Assembly: GCA_015680685.1 (NCBI GenBank)
Contig: MNCI01003607.1
Span: 169,497 to 233,496 of the forward strand
Length of the DNA stretch: 64,000 bases
Direction: 5' to 3'
Origin: Gnetum montanum
Lineage: Eukaryota; Streptophyta; Gnetopsida; Gnetales; Gnetaceae
Shown: piece by piece, positions 43,831-55,579 of the stretch
Numbering within the stretch: the stretch's first letter is position 1
Layout of the letters: each line of letters starts with the position of its first letter
Translations under genes and position numbers: made by a program
Notes under the pieces: model-generated
Seen by the model: only the letters and a program-made list of their open reading frames with translations
The model's database searches: none
Told to the model about the DNA's origin: nothing

Positions 43831-46417
43831 GTGATGGTATGTGTTAACATAGCCATGTGCGTTGAGCTCTGTTTTTGTTTGAAGGGAGCTCTGAAGACTT
43901 ATTTGATGGAGACACGTTTGGAGGCTCAACCGCTTGTGGTTGTGAGAGCTTCTTTGGGCTTTTGATTCTAAGAAAATGTCTCCTCTTTGTATGGTTGTTA
44001 AAACCAGCAGCGGGTTGAAGGTTTATAGCTCTCGTAGCATTGTGTTGCTGCGGTTGAGTGGGGAGTTCCCCTTGCATTGCTGGAGCAGGTGGTAATGGAG
44101 CTATCGGTGTGAGAGTTGCATATGGATTTAGAGGATGGTATGTATGTGATGTGTCTCCCCTAAGAGAAGGAGACTTATAATACTCCCAAGTTTGGTAGTG
44201 ATGTTGTGGTGTCACATGACCTATAGAGTTAGGTGGAGAGATTGGCTACTACACTTAATAGCCATATGGATCCAGTTGCCAATAAGGGTATTGTTACCTT
44301 AGCAGTGGCATCCCCCATGACTGTGGGTATTGCCACTACTAGTGTTGCTCGATAGGTTGTGGTGGAGTTCCACTTGGATAATATGTTAAGGGTTGGTGGA
44401 ACTGCCTTCGGTTACCTTGGGGATAAGGTAACCAACGAGGTGCTTGTTGTTTGTTAAGTCTTGGGTTGAGTGCATACACCCCATATTCTTGTAGATGTGA
44501 GATTATTGGGCAACATCCCTTAGGATGGTCATATTAGCATATCTCACATCCACCGTCATTTTCTGTGTCAGAATCCACAACCTCTTCGGTGATAGCCATT
44601 TTACCCTTACCTTTGTTACATGCATTGACCACTTCTCTCTTCTTCTTTTTATCATAGTCACTACCTTGCTTCTTAGACTCCTCTATAATTTTGAGAACGA
44701 TTTCAAATCTACTATCCAAGGATTCCCACATTTGGTCTACCTTAGCCAACACTTCAGTTATTAATGTTTGCAGCAGCAAGATTTTCCTATGCACCAACTC
44801 TTCAAGTGGTGATTCATCCGCCTCCTCACAGAATCTTACTCCCCTTTTTCAAAGGGAAGGATCGCAGTTGTATTCTTTCGCACTTTCTCTCTTACATAAC
44901 TCTCCTTCTTCTTTAGCTACTTGTTCCAGCAATCTATGGATCTGATGGAACTTAAGCTTAGATAATCTCTCTTGGGCATATGTTCCAAGGGTTCTCCTAG
45001 TTTCATGCCTAAGTCCATCTACAAGGTGGCGTAGTTGATCCTAGTGCGAGTAACCATGGCCTGGGCAATGATGTAATAGTGTATAATAATAGCCCATGGC
45101 AACATCCAAGGATTCATGAGTTCCCTGCTTCCATCCTTAGATTTGTTTTTGTAGGTTGGACACTTAGGAGTACGTTTGATACTTATCATTAAATAGTTCA
45201 AGCATCGTACTCCACCTCTTAATGGTTTCTGGTTCTAAGGACCGGTACCAGCTTTCTGCTTCTTTTATGAGTGTCCTTGGAAAAAACTTTAATTTTTTCC
45301 ACTCATTTTCATTGTTCTGCAAAGCACATGCATCATGAAATTCTTGTAAGCGGTTCTAAGGATCAGCATTGTATCCCCCCTCAAATCATGGGATATTATT
45401 CATATCTAACCTCTTGATCCTGCTATCTTTCTAATGCCTTGTAGGAATTCTAACAACCTCCATGATGTCTAACATGCTTCGAGTTGCAAGTAGGGGTTCT
45501 TTGTTGTCATTTCTTTCATAGTATCTATGATGTCTACGCAGTTCCCTACTTTTCCTTCTTCCATGCCTTGATTCTTTCAAGTGCCCTCATCCTCTTTCTC
45601 GACTCTCTCATTGAGGTTTCTCATTTTTCTTACCCTTATCCTCACAGTTAGGTTCCTTATGACTACATCCTGATTTTGAAGGAGTAGGTGAATGTGATGA
45701 TGAAGGGGAAGAAGAAGGAGAACCATCATCATGATGATGTTTCCTACCTTCTCTTTAGTGGTCTTGGCCCTAATCGTGATGACGATTAGAATGCTCACCT
45801 TTGTCATGTATTTGTGTTCCCTCGTTGAACACTTGGTGTTCTTGGGAATCAGAACCAGGGTTGTGAATCGTGGAGAGTAGGTTCTGATCCACCACCTATT
45901 GACCTTCATTAGGAGGGGGAACATCATTTTCTGGAGAACCTATGAAAATAGGTTCACCACCCTCAATTTCTTTTAAGACAAGTGTAGCATTACGAGGGCC
46001 TTTACCCTTCAGCAATGTGTGGTATCTCTCCTATTGCAAATCTCATTGACGTTGTGCTTCTATGGGATGGTAGTCCCTTGCATTGTAATTGCATGCAGCA
46101 TACTTAGAATATAATTGTGACATGCCTATTCGTGCAAGGGCATGAAGGAGCATGTTGGGGGCTGCTCTGTCTGGAGGCAACACTATGTTACCCTCCAAGT
46201 CTCTCCAACATAGTTGTTCGTCTTGATGGAAGAAAAAGGTAAAGCTAGGTATATATTCATCGTGATGAATATATACCACAATGAATTTTTGAGGAACTAG
46301 CAGATTTTGGTTATGTGTGTTATGCCATCGACTATCTCTAGTGTTGGTCCTAGGTGGTGAAGTGCTTTTGTGTGGAGAAGAAGACATTTTAGTCTTGTTC
46401 AGTGTGCTATTTGTCAT
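43830..46417 (-). pseudogene. gag of element A (best preserved Athila-like gag in the window)
   Basis: Start chosen at the ATG at 46417, about 95 nt inside the primer site. The first 124 codons are open, with 'DEYIPSFTFFFHQDEQLCWR' and 'LEGNIVLPPDRAA'. A Ser/Pro/His-rich stretch comes next (45750-45640), then the capsid-like part (45350-44930, 'SWYRSLEPETIKRW', 'QLRHLVDGLRHETRRTLGTY'). An open segment at 44797-44534 ends in the knuckle-like 'CEIC', an interrupting stop, then 'YDHPKGCC' (C-x2-C-x3-H-x4-C). 'SHLQEYGVYALNPRL' and a Pro/Gln/Tyr-rich tail (44215-43844, open) close it. A few stops, mainly TAG and TAA, break the frame. Confidence 0.9.
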
Positions 46418-46510
46418 TATGTTATTTTTCTCTTGATTAAGCCTAAGGGTTCGTTTTACCTCCCAACGATGTGAATGATTTCCTATGTTCTACATAGCAC
46501 ACAAAAAACT

Positions 46511-46531
46511 AAGTCCCCAGCAACGGTGCCA
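46511..46531 (-). other. Primer-binding site of element A
   Basis: Minus strand TGGCACCGTTGCTGGGGAC, one base from the LTR end, belongs to the TGGCGCCGTTGCCGGGGA class. It is the best preserved primer site in the window. I do not assign the tRNA species. Confidence 0.85.
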
Positions 46532-46532
46532 A

Positions 46533-47303
46533 TGATGAGTGGCAAGGTACCCCTACACTCAACCATACAAATATGAGCATTACATGCACAATCCGGTCAA
46601 ACTCCAAGGACTAAGTGCTTATGCACCTTATGGAACACTTAAGGTTAATCAATCATTGTCCTTCCAAGCTTACTTGTATTTGTCATGGTTGTATGGTTAA
46701 GTAAGCTTGAGGCATGTGATTTTTATGTCTTTTATCTTTTTATCGCCTATGCTAAGAGGAGAAAGGGTGAAGAGACTAAGTAACTAACTTTGACTAACTA
46801 AGCTCTAATCATCCTAGCATCAATATTAGTTCCCACTTGTTGTACACACCTTGAACTAGTGCAACGCTACTGGGATTACCAAACGCTACTCATTACTGGG
46901 TTACCAAGTGTAGTGCACTTGCTCGAAGCAGTCGTACTGAATGCACTTAACTAGGAGAGTTAAGGATTGAGAGAGATTTAATTAACTAAGAAAGAATTTA
47001 AAAATTTAATAGTAATTAAGTCCTATTTAGCTTAGTCCATATGCTACAGGGTTTATCAGAAAGTTCGTCTTTATTTCCGTACAAAAATGTGTGCTCAGGT
47101 ACAATTTGCTCGAATAAAGATCCATTCACTTTGAGACTCCTACTACAGGCACATGGAAATTATTCTATCTCTAGAATGGTAAAATTGCCAGAGTTTAGCT
47201 AAGGATCTAGATCTAGATTATGAAACAAGGGAAAGTCATCTCTTATTTATAGACAAGGCGATGGGCTGCGATATCGTGGCCCATGCGATATCGAGTCCCA
47301 TCA
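46533..47303 (-). repeat. 5' LTR of element A
   Basis: Plus strand from 'tgatgagtggcaaggtacc' to '...tcgagtcccatca'. TATA box at 47244-47251 (minus strand). It has fewer GATATC units than the 3' LTR (one block near 47268-47292), so the pair differs in length there. Confidence 0.95.
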
Positions 47304-48551
47304 CTTCTCTTTATGGAATGGTGGTTGTTCTATGGAAGCACTCTTGCATCTCAAGGGGCTAGATTAGTTTTAGAGTGATAATGTGAAGTCACTGAAAGTG
47401 GTTAGTTTTGGTTTGTACCAAGGATGGATCTTCTCAGGTTATTTAAACACAAATCCATAAGGGACTTCTTATGACCTCAATTTAGAACTTCATTTCACAT
47501 TCTCAATAATCCATCCATGTTGCCCATAACTCACCTCACTACCAATGTTCATGTTCTTGATTCAGTGTCTTTATCTGATGTACTTAAATTCTTTAGTATA
47601 ATCTTCTGGGTTTTGGTCCTTAACTTTCATCAACCATTAATCGCCTATGGAGCTCACAAACTTGTTAGGTTAAGGTTATGCAAAGGTAAATAGGGCATGT
47701 GCCTACTATGGGAAGGACCCACTTGCATATCTCTTAGTTGGGTTTATTAAGCACCTTATCCTTAGGCATTTTCACAATCAAAATCTTTCGTGCACCCATC
47801 TTCTACATCCAACCATGTGCTCCTTTAAGAATTTCCTTCAATTCATACATTCTCCATCAAATTTTTGAATTTTTAATCTTTCAAAGATCCTCTTCAATGA
47901 TTTCATCATATTCTTGATTTTTTTGGGACTCCATGGACCCTAAATTCATTCAAAAATTCCTTGTATTTTTGAAATATTCAAGTTTGAAAATTTTGTTTAT
48001 GAACCCCATAAATGGAGCCTCACAGATAGAGCCCATGCTTATACAAGGCCTCATATATGTGGACTTGTTGATGCAACCCAAAAATACTATATATATCCAT
48101 GAACACACATAGAAATTTTCACATTTGGTCACAAATGCCAAAGGAGTTTTTGCAATTTTTTGAGCCCAAAGCATTCTATAGCCCATAACTTCCTAACCAT
48201 TTTTCCAAATCACTCTATTCTTTGGCCTTGTAACTTTTGGAGGTAAGCTCTTACTCGTGGGGACCATAAACATGTCATTTTTTATAAAAAAAATTTCAAC
48301 ATTTTTCTAACTTCCACAAAGGTTTAGCTAAGGAATCATCATTAAAACACCAAATTACAAGATTTGAACATTTCCAATGAGCTTGGATAATAGTTACAAT
48401 AAAACATTAATTAATTAATAAAATACTAATAAAATAATCAATATACTATGGTCCAACTGTAGCCAAGTGTAACTAATTAACAAAATTAGGTATTCAAAAA
48501 TTTTAAGTTACACATTATATCTACTAATCCATGGATGTGTTGTGACCGCAA
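47304..48551 (+). other. 3' region of element B, continued after element A
   Basis: It begins with the second CTTCT and continues 'ctttatggaatggtggttg', matching 16258 onward in element C. No ORF. It ends with 'ggatgtgttgtgaccgcaa', equivalent to the splice-acceptor-like site of A, C and F, directly before the ATG of the accessory ORF. Confidence 0.85.
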
Positions 48552-51360
48552 ATGGCACCAAAAGGCAAACACATGTAGGAAGGAGTATCATCTCAAAAAA
48601 AAGAGAAATTGCCAAGAATAAGAAGGGGTGAAGAACTGACCCAAGAAGAACCAATTGCAACCCATGCCATGGACCCTCTTAGGGAATAGGTTGAAGGGGA
48701 ATCTATTCGTCAGATTCTATAACAAGTGGCAACAACAAAACATTCCAACCAAGATGAGGCACAAGCTCAACAAGAAAACTTTGAGGTAACCTTAACAGAA
48801 TCCTACCTAAATCAAATTAGATCAAGGGAGGTTTAGAAGATAGTGCTCAAAGAGTTAAAATTTGGCTCTTTTTTGGATCAGGCAACTAAAGAGGTATAGG
48901 ACCAATTAAAGACCTCTTCCATATGGCCAATTATCACTTCCAGCAAGGAGTGGTATACGGGAGAGACATTTCTATTTTAAAAAAATATTCAAGCTGACTC
49001 AAAAATCAAAATCAAGGACATTTTAGTGTCCTACTTGATGCAATTCATTGTAAAGGCACTTGGGTTTCCTAAAACCAGGGTGAATCTCATCAAGATTTTG
49101 ATGCAAGTGGACCCTAGCATCAAAAAGGTTTAGTGGTGCTGTGGCGTTGACCACAAGGAGTACGATGCACTCACACCAATAGAAAGAATTTACTACAAGA
49201 TTGTGGAATTTCACCTAAACCCCATAGTGAGGCCTAGCAAGATCATTACCTTTTTTACCTATGCATGTGCTGCTCTGAGTGGGAGATTCCTAGTCAACAT
49301 GAAAGGAAGGCACTTCCCTTTCCACGCCTCATCAAAAAATTATGTTGAAGGGCAGGAATAGTTATCTTAACTAATGATGTTTTTTGATGCACTTCTATCA
49401 CTAATTGGGTAGAGATGATAAAGGATAAAATGTCTACAATAATAATCTAGGAAGGGGAGAACTAGCCACCACCTTCGCCTACCACTCAGAAAATAATGCT
49501 AGACATCACTACAACATCTCAATGGTTGCATAAGTATTGAGAATGGCTCTTGAGTGAGCAAGAGCAATAGGTAGGCATGAGTGGTGGGGACCCATTTATA
49601 TATGAGCCTACAATGAGTCACCTAAATGCAATGGCTTGAAAAATCAGCATGATGGGGGGAGGTCAATCCATTTTCTTTGCCCAACGAATGCAATTATCCA
49701 TGAGGTTAAATCCTAGTGCCAAAGAGATAACTGTATCTCTTTTAGAACAACAATAACTCCTAGAAATTTTTGGGAACATCGTGACCTTCTCATTGCACTT
49801 GGAGGAGGGCTAGGAGGCAACAATACTAGTGATGCAACACTAGGAGCAAGAAATAACAACTGAGGTGGTTGTTGACGTAATTGTCAAAACACTCAATGCA
49901 TTTATGGCATCTCTACTAAACACCAATACACCTAAATATGTGCAAACATCTATAGGGACCATAAGTAGCAAATTAAGCATAACACAGCATGAAAAATTGC
50001 TAGACTAATTGGTAGGAACCAAGCAACTACTTCCGAATGTCTTTGACCTTCTGGATAATATAACTACAACCCAATTAAATCTGCTAAAGGTAAGGGGTAA
50101 CAACATTATTTTTGGAAGGGTAACTCAAAATAGCAAAGAAGCTAAATGAATACTTGGCTGCGAAAGTTGCTAAATTAAGAGCCTAAATTTCTGACCTTGC
50201 ATTTCTTAACCCACCATTAATAAGAGATAAATCTCTTGAACAACTTCACACCAGGTTGAAAGGGGTTAAGTGTGTGATAGAGATGATGGTGTTCTACTGA
50301 TCCTTGGTAGAGGCTATCCAACATAAGATTTAGAAGGCCTTGGATCTAACCTACCAAGAAAATGTATAACTAACTGTAGAAAACCATCACTTGTGAACCG
50401 TTAATGCACATAAGCAATAGTTGACTAATTTTATCCATCAATAGTAGGAGCAACTAGCTAGAGCAAATACAGAGTTAAGAAGATTGGTAGCTAAAAAGAG
50501 AAACCTCTCCATGAAGGAGGTCTATGACCTTCACCAAAAGACTATAATAGAGATAGCCACCTTGAAATCAGAGGCTCTCAAATTTGAGAAAGTCAAGGAT
50601 CACTACAGAGACCACGTCTGCCTATAGAAGGAAGTAAATGAGAAACATATTTATGTGGCAAAGGAAAATATGAATAAGACCCTTAAGAAACTCTAACAAG
50701 GACATGAATTATGGTAGCCCATCATTGATGAGATTGATCAATACAATAAAGTAAAAATATGCTTGAAGGAGTTGCAAATAGAGAAAATGATTGAATATAT
50801 GGAGCTTGCTAATCTCTGGTACATAAACCTGGCTATGTTAATTACCAAACGACCATAGTCAAAACTAGAAAAGCAAGTGGCTAGCTCGTACTTCTTATAT
50901 GAGGCTGAGCTTAAGCACCACAAGGACACCAAGCAAAAGCTTGCAAAGGTAAGCACTAAACTCAAAATTCTCAAGGGAAAATATATTGATCAAAGATCCA
51001 CTATCAAGAGCCTAGCCAAAAGAATGAACAACTACTAGGAATTGCAAAATGTAGTTAGAGAGTTCAATGTTGAACATAAACAATTTGCTACCTGGTTCAT
51101 CAACATTGACGAGTTATTCCCAGTAATGCCCTATCTGTGGGATATCCCCATTCTAGTCCACATTAATGATGCTGCATGGACTATGAATGATCCATGAAGT
51201 AAGGAGAAGAAGATGAATGCATTACTATATGTATTTTACCTTTTACAAGAGGTAGTAGTTGCAGTAGGACATCCACAACTACCTTAACCATCGTGCATGC
51301 TCAAAGCTAGTGAAGGTCCTTTAGAAACTCAAGAACCTCTACCGCTTGGGACTGTTTGAT
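48552..51360 (+). pseudogene. Long accessory (env-position) ORF of element B
   Basis: From the ATG at 48552 one reading frame stays interpretable for about 900 codons, broken by stops that are mostly TAG or TAA and by one frameshift near 50125. The N-terminal third has a folded-domain look ('KEWYTGETFLF', 'ALGFPKTRVNLIKILMQVDP', 'CAALSGRFLVNMKGRHFPFH', 48940-49330). The middle is Gln/Thr-rich. The last third (50450-51080) is strongly heptad-like ('LVAKKRNLSMKEVYDLHQ', 'LAKVSTKLKILKGKYIDQ'), a likely long coiled coil. It lies between integrase and 3' LTR in sense direction, where Athila-lineage elements carry an env-like ORF. I see no signal peptide and no clear membrane segment, so I do not call it an envelope protein. 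Confidence 0.7.
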
Positions 51361-51604
51361 CTTCTCAACCACCTTCATCCCATCAAAGGATATGATGTCT
51401 AGTTTAAGTAGTCATGTCATGGTGTATTTTGTGTCATGAACACCACAAAGTTTTGTAATAATATCACTATGTACACTCAGGCACTTAGTTTTATTATTAT
51501 TTCTGTTATGTTAGTTTATTACATCAAGAGTCAGTCAATAATCTCCTACCTTCCCAATTCTGTAAAGTAACTTGAGGACAAGCTTTCATTTAATTGTGGG
51601 GGTA
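51361..51604 (+). other. 3' untranslated tail and polypurine tract of element B
   Basis: Short noncoding tail with 'gtcaataatctcctacc' and 'gtaacttgaggacaagc', blocks also found before the 3' LTR of element C (17375-17425). It ends in 'attgtgggggta' (51593-51604), the polypurine tract. Confidence 0.85.
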
Positions 51605-52465
51605 TGATGAAGCATCAAATGGTCATGTCAATGGGCCCTCATTGACAGGTCCTGGTTGACATGGCCTCATCGATGTGGTGTTGCCCCATTAATAGGCCCA
51701 CGTCAACGTAGCGTTTGTTGAGTTTATGGGGCCCCGTCAATGTAGCTCCATAATAAAGAGTATAAATACATCCTCATACACCATGTTTATGGGATGTCTT
51801 ATTATATTTGTTGTAGAGCTCTTGAAGTTTTGTCATTTGAAAGTTAGAATATTTTTTTTGAGTGCCTACAGTAGGAGTTAGAAAGTGTATGGATCTTCAT
51901 TCGAGCACTGATGTACCTAAGCAACACTTAGAATAGATTAATGATTTATTTTTTCATTTACTATTTTCATTAATTACATAATTAATTAATATAAGTAAGA
52001 CTTAATAATTAAGTAATTAAGATGAATAGACTAAACACATAAGTACAACCACTTTGAGCATAACACACAACATTTGGTAATCCCAGTAGTTCTTAATGCT
52101 TGGTAACCCAGTAGTGTTGCATGCATTTAGGATGTGTATGGAAAGTGGGACCAGATGCTTATGTTGAAATAGTTAGTTATTAATTAGTAATTAGATTAGT
52201 TAAATTGGTTAATGAATTTTGTTTTAACTTGTTATTAATTTTAGGTAAATAAAATATAAAATAATAAAAATCATTTGCCCCAATTACACTTAACCATACA
52301 ACTAAGCTTCACAAGTGTAGTTGGGAAGAAAATAACCTTCATGATTAGATTTCACTTCCTATAACCAATGTACTTAAGAACTTAATATCTATGGTATTTT
52401 ACCATATTGTGCATGAATTCTTCTAATTCGTATGGTTGGGTGTAGGGTATACTCGTCACTTATCA
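51605..52465 (+). repeat. 3' LTR of element B
   Basis: Starts TGATGAAGCATCAAATGG and ends 'cacttatca' (52457-52465). It aligns with the 5' LTR over its length and is followed by the target duplication ACATC (52466-52470). Confidence 0.95.
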
Positions 52466-52470
52466 ACATC

Positions 52471-52789
52471 CTATATCAAAATTCAATCCTACTAGTATCA
52501 CATGCATAATTGTCATCATACATATCATATCATACATAAAATCACATCATATGATCTCATTGTAGCAAGCATAAATAGCCATATAGAGTTACAAACATAT
52601 CATCTCTATAATAAATAAATGTATAATCTTGTTTATACTTATCAATGCTTGTGCAGTAAGGAAATGAACAGACTTCATTAACAAATTAGTTATAACAAGT
52701 ATAACATCATGACAATTCTTATTACATGATAGAAAAATAATAAAATTCATCTCAATTTCATCTCACTTTTTTTGAGGCATAAATTAGTC
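52471..52789. other. AT-rich flank
   Basis: No gene or repeat recognised. It is the right flank of element B, continuous with the sequence left of 32351 before the insertion. Confidence 0.6.
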
Positions 52790-53760
52790 AAACTCATTAA
52801 ATATAGTTTGACAAGTCAAACTCCTCGCAAAGGTAGTTACCTCTCTCAATAATTGAGTCAAAGGAGAAGCTATTTTAGAGAAATGTTCTTCAAATTTGTG
52901 GTTGTATTTTATCAGTTCTAAAAAGCTCTAAATCTCTACTACTAACTATGGAATTGGTCTATCATGTATCATGACTATCTTCATAGGATCTAAAGAGTAC
53001 TAGCCCAGAAGACTACATGTCCTAAGAATTAAGGCTCTAACTACCAAGATGGACACTTGGATAACTGGATGTATACCTGATACTCTCTTAAGGTCTATAA
53101 TATTGTTTGTAAGTGCTTGATATGCATCTTCTTATTAGGATAATACATGAGAATATTATCAATGAAAACAATTATAAACTAACCCAAAAATGACTACAAC
53201 ATAATATTCTTGAGGTGCATGAAAACTATGGGTGCATTCATTAACTCAAATGGAAGCACTAGAAACTCATAGTGGTTATAACAAATGTAGAATGTATTCT
53301 TTAGTAATCCTACTCTCAAACTTGCATATGATAATAACCAAACTTAACATAATCTTTGAGAATATACAAGCTTCTCAAGTCATTAATGCATGATAATGGA
53401 TATCTATTCTTCCTAATAACCTAATTGAGATACCTATAATCAATACATAGGAGTAGACTACCATTATTTTTTAAGATAAATAAAACTACTGCATCTTATG
53501 GTGCCACACTAAGATGAATAAGGTCTTTGTTCATCAACTCTTATAATTGGATCTTCAACTAACTCTAACGATGACATCTTGTGTGGAGTCTTTAAGATAG
53601 GATTTATCCTTCACTTGAGCTCAATGTCAAATTTAACATTATACTTTGGTAGTAAGCTTAGAAACTTGGTATAGAAAACATAAGGAAACTCTTGAATCAC
53701 ATGAATTTATTCAATATCCATGATCTTGGATCTATATCTCTTAAACATATAGCATGTATG
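52790..53760 (-). pseudogene. Chromovirus-type Ty3/gypsy RT fragment
   Basis: Minus-strand translation, shifting frames, gives 'EFPYVFYTKFLSLLPKYNVK' (about 53690-53630), 'INPILKTPHKMS', 'YEFLVLPFELMNAP' (about 53270-53230), 'FIDNILMY' (normally FIDDIL-Y) and 'HIKHLQTILQTLRE'. The order and wording match the RT of Tekay/CRM-type chromoviruses and differ from both Athila and Tat. No LTR, gag or integrase is seen nearby. It is heavily decayed. Confidence 0.8.
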
Positions 53761-53914
53761 CCCCTTCCAAAGCATCATGTAAAACACTTGAGATGATATC
53801 AAGTCTAGTCGTACTAATTGAGATTAAGTTTAGATCTCAACCTATATAGCATTTCTTGTTCATAGTCTCACTATAAGAAAGAATCATTACCCATAGCCAT
53901 AGTGCTCATCCTAC

Positions 53915-54050
53915 TAAATAGGGTCCTATGAGGGTTGGTAGATAATCAAAAGCCTAACCTCATCAGATGGATACACTCAAGCTTGAACCTAGGTCTTTGG
54001 CTTGAGAAACAAGCACTTTACCATCACTCCAAATGATAGTACCTATATAG
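53915..54050 (-). repeat. tRNA-derived SINE-like fragment
   Basis: On the minus strand 'tggagtgatggtaaagtgctt' (A-box region) is followed about 30 nt later by 'aggttcaagcttgag' (B box) and then unrelated tail sequence. Spacing fits an RNA polymerase III promoter. It differs from the pair at 30134 and 31036, so it would be another family. Confidence 0.5.
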
Positions 54051-54051
54051 T

Positions 54052-54470
54052 CACTACAAGAAATAAAAAAATAAGTGGTTGAGGTATACATGTCACTTAT
54101 TTAGGTTTTATGTCATTTCTATATAAGAGTAATATGACCATGCTACACCATTTAATGTTGAGTCTCTAATACATATAATTAATGGGAATAAGGATCACAC
54201 CAATTGTAATTATTAGCAGCATTATTGGTTGTGTCACTTATATTTTCTTCAAGTCATTTGAATACTTAAATGGTGCAAGTATTAATGTTGTTGATATGCT
54301 TAAATGGCTCAAAAATTTATGCGGCTGATTTTAAAATAAGCAACACAATAATGTAATCTAATTTTTAAAACAATTGACATAAAAAAATTGCACCACTTAT
54401 ATTCATAAGCAATGGAAGTAGTCATGCCGTTTATGAATTTTTCATTAAAAAAAAGTCAAAAATAATTTCT
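54052..54470 (+). mobile_element. Possible CACTA (En/Spm-like) transposon end with subterminal repeats
   Basis: 'cactacaagaaa' at 54052-54063 equals the usual terminal sequence of plant CACTA transposons. 'ataagtgg'/'ccacttat' type motifs recur inside at about 54071, 54102, 54229 and 54391 in both directions, as subterminal repeats do. A second CACTA-like start, 'cactataagaaa', is at 53869. I did not find the opposite terminal inverted repeat, so the extent is a guess. Confidence 0.4.
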
Positions 54471-54725
54471 ACAAATTGCATTGAATGCTAGGAATAGTGT
54501 ATTATTACTTGTAATATCTTATAACCCTATTATGTAGTAGAATGTGTGTTTTTAAAACTAAATAATCAACCCATCTAAATACCTTTTTAATGCAAGTTCA
54601 GCAATACAACTGTCAACTAAGGTAAAAAGGAATTTTCTTTTGAATCTTTATTAGTTAATAACATCTTGCAAAAGGATCAAGAGTTTAAATAAGAAACTTT
54701 GGGAAAGCAAGTTTGGATAGATATA

Positions 54726-55575
54726 TGCAACGAGTGTCTCCTACACTCAACCATACAAGTCACAAGTGTGTACATGCAATTCAGTTGAATTCCATGGACT
54801 TATCCTAGTCCTAGGTATCATAGATAACTATTTGTTAGTGGTTGGTTAGTGTCTTCCAAATCATCACTTGTGTTAGCTCAATACTATGGTTAAGTGAGAT
54901 TGAGGCATATAATATTTATATATTTTGGTTATTTTTTATGATTGAATATTTAAGGTAATAAAGTGATTAAAATATTAATTTCTAATTATCTATGGACTTA
55001 AGTGTAATCTAAGTGATCCTAAGAGCAAAGCATTCATTTGTACTTTTCATACCCATCTTGAACCTATATTAATGTTTCTAGGTTACTAAGTGTCTACTGC
55101 TAAGCATACCACGTATTGACTACTGGGATCACCAAACATTAATATATTATGCCCAAAGTGGTCACACTCATGCTGGTGTAAATTAAAATATTAGTTTCCT
55201 AAGTGTAACCAAGTAAAATCTTTTCAAAGTAAGGTTCTTGAAAATAAACTAAGTTCCAACTACTGCAATGAAAGGAATCAATGTTAATTTTTTTGGTTTG
55301 TGAAATGTATTCAAGTACAATGTTACTCAAATAAAACTTTGTTTGATCAATTCATTCTAGATTGTGGGCACTTAGAGGAAAATTTTAATAAGTCATATAA
55401 AAATAAACTGCAAGAGCTTCACTGCAAAAAAGAACAAGGATGCCATAAATGTGGATGGTGCATACATTTATATGAGCTTAGGATGGAATGGCGTTGATGC
55501 ATATACATCAACATGTTGGGATGACATGTTAATGAGGATGCATTGACACATGCTCATTGACATAGCAAACCTTCA
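54726..55575 (-). repeat. Diverged solo-like LTR of the same superfamily (G)
   Basis: Plus strand 'tgcaacgagtgtctcctaca' resembles the start of the A and F LTRs. Central blocks ('actgggatcaccaaac', 'caaataaaactttgtttgatcaattc') follow in the usual order. Its right tip has 'cattgacatagc' motifs, like element B rather than GATATC. No primer site lies to its left and no polypurine tract to its right. Element F inserted at or right beside its right end. Confidence 0.7.
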
Positions 55576-55579
55576 TGAG

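Larger units (their letters stand above)
40365..47303 (-). mobile_element. Element A: non-autonomous relative with gag and protease only, nested in element B
   Basis: Its LTRs are at 40365-41195 and 46533-47303. The target duplication CTTCT is perfect at 40360-40364 and 47304-47308. The interior on the minus strand has primer site, gag, protease, the first part of the PR-RT linker, then directly the 3' region and polypurine tract. RT, RNase H and integrase are absent. The LTR pair is clearly more alike than that of element B, in line with later insertion. Confidence 0.95.
32356..52465 (+). mobile_element. Element B: large Athila-like retrotransposon with a long accessory ORF, interrupted by element A
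   Basis: The LTRs at 32356-33207 and 51605-52465 are flanked by the 5-bp target duplication ACATC (32351-32355 and 52466-52470). Without element A and its duplicated target the element is about 13.2 kb. Order: LTR, primer site, gag, protease, RT, RNase H, integrase, 3' region (interrupted at 40364/47304), long accessory ORF, polypurine tract, LTR. The LTRs differ visibly from each other and all frames are broken, so it is the oldest of the four related elements. Confidence 0.95.

Noticed and set aside
48552-51360. Calling the accessory ORF an envelope gene and the element an endogenous retrovirus
   Set aside because: Only the position supports it; signal peptide, clear membrane segment and fusion-type features are not visible.
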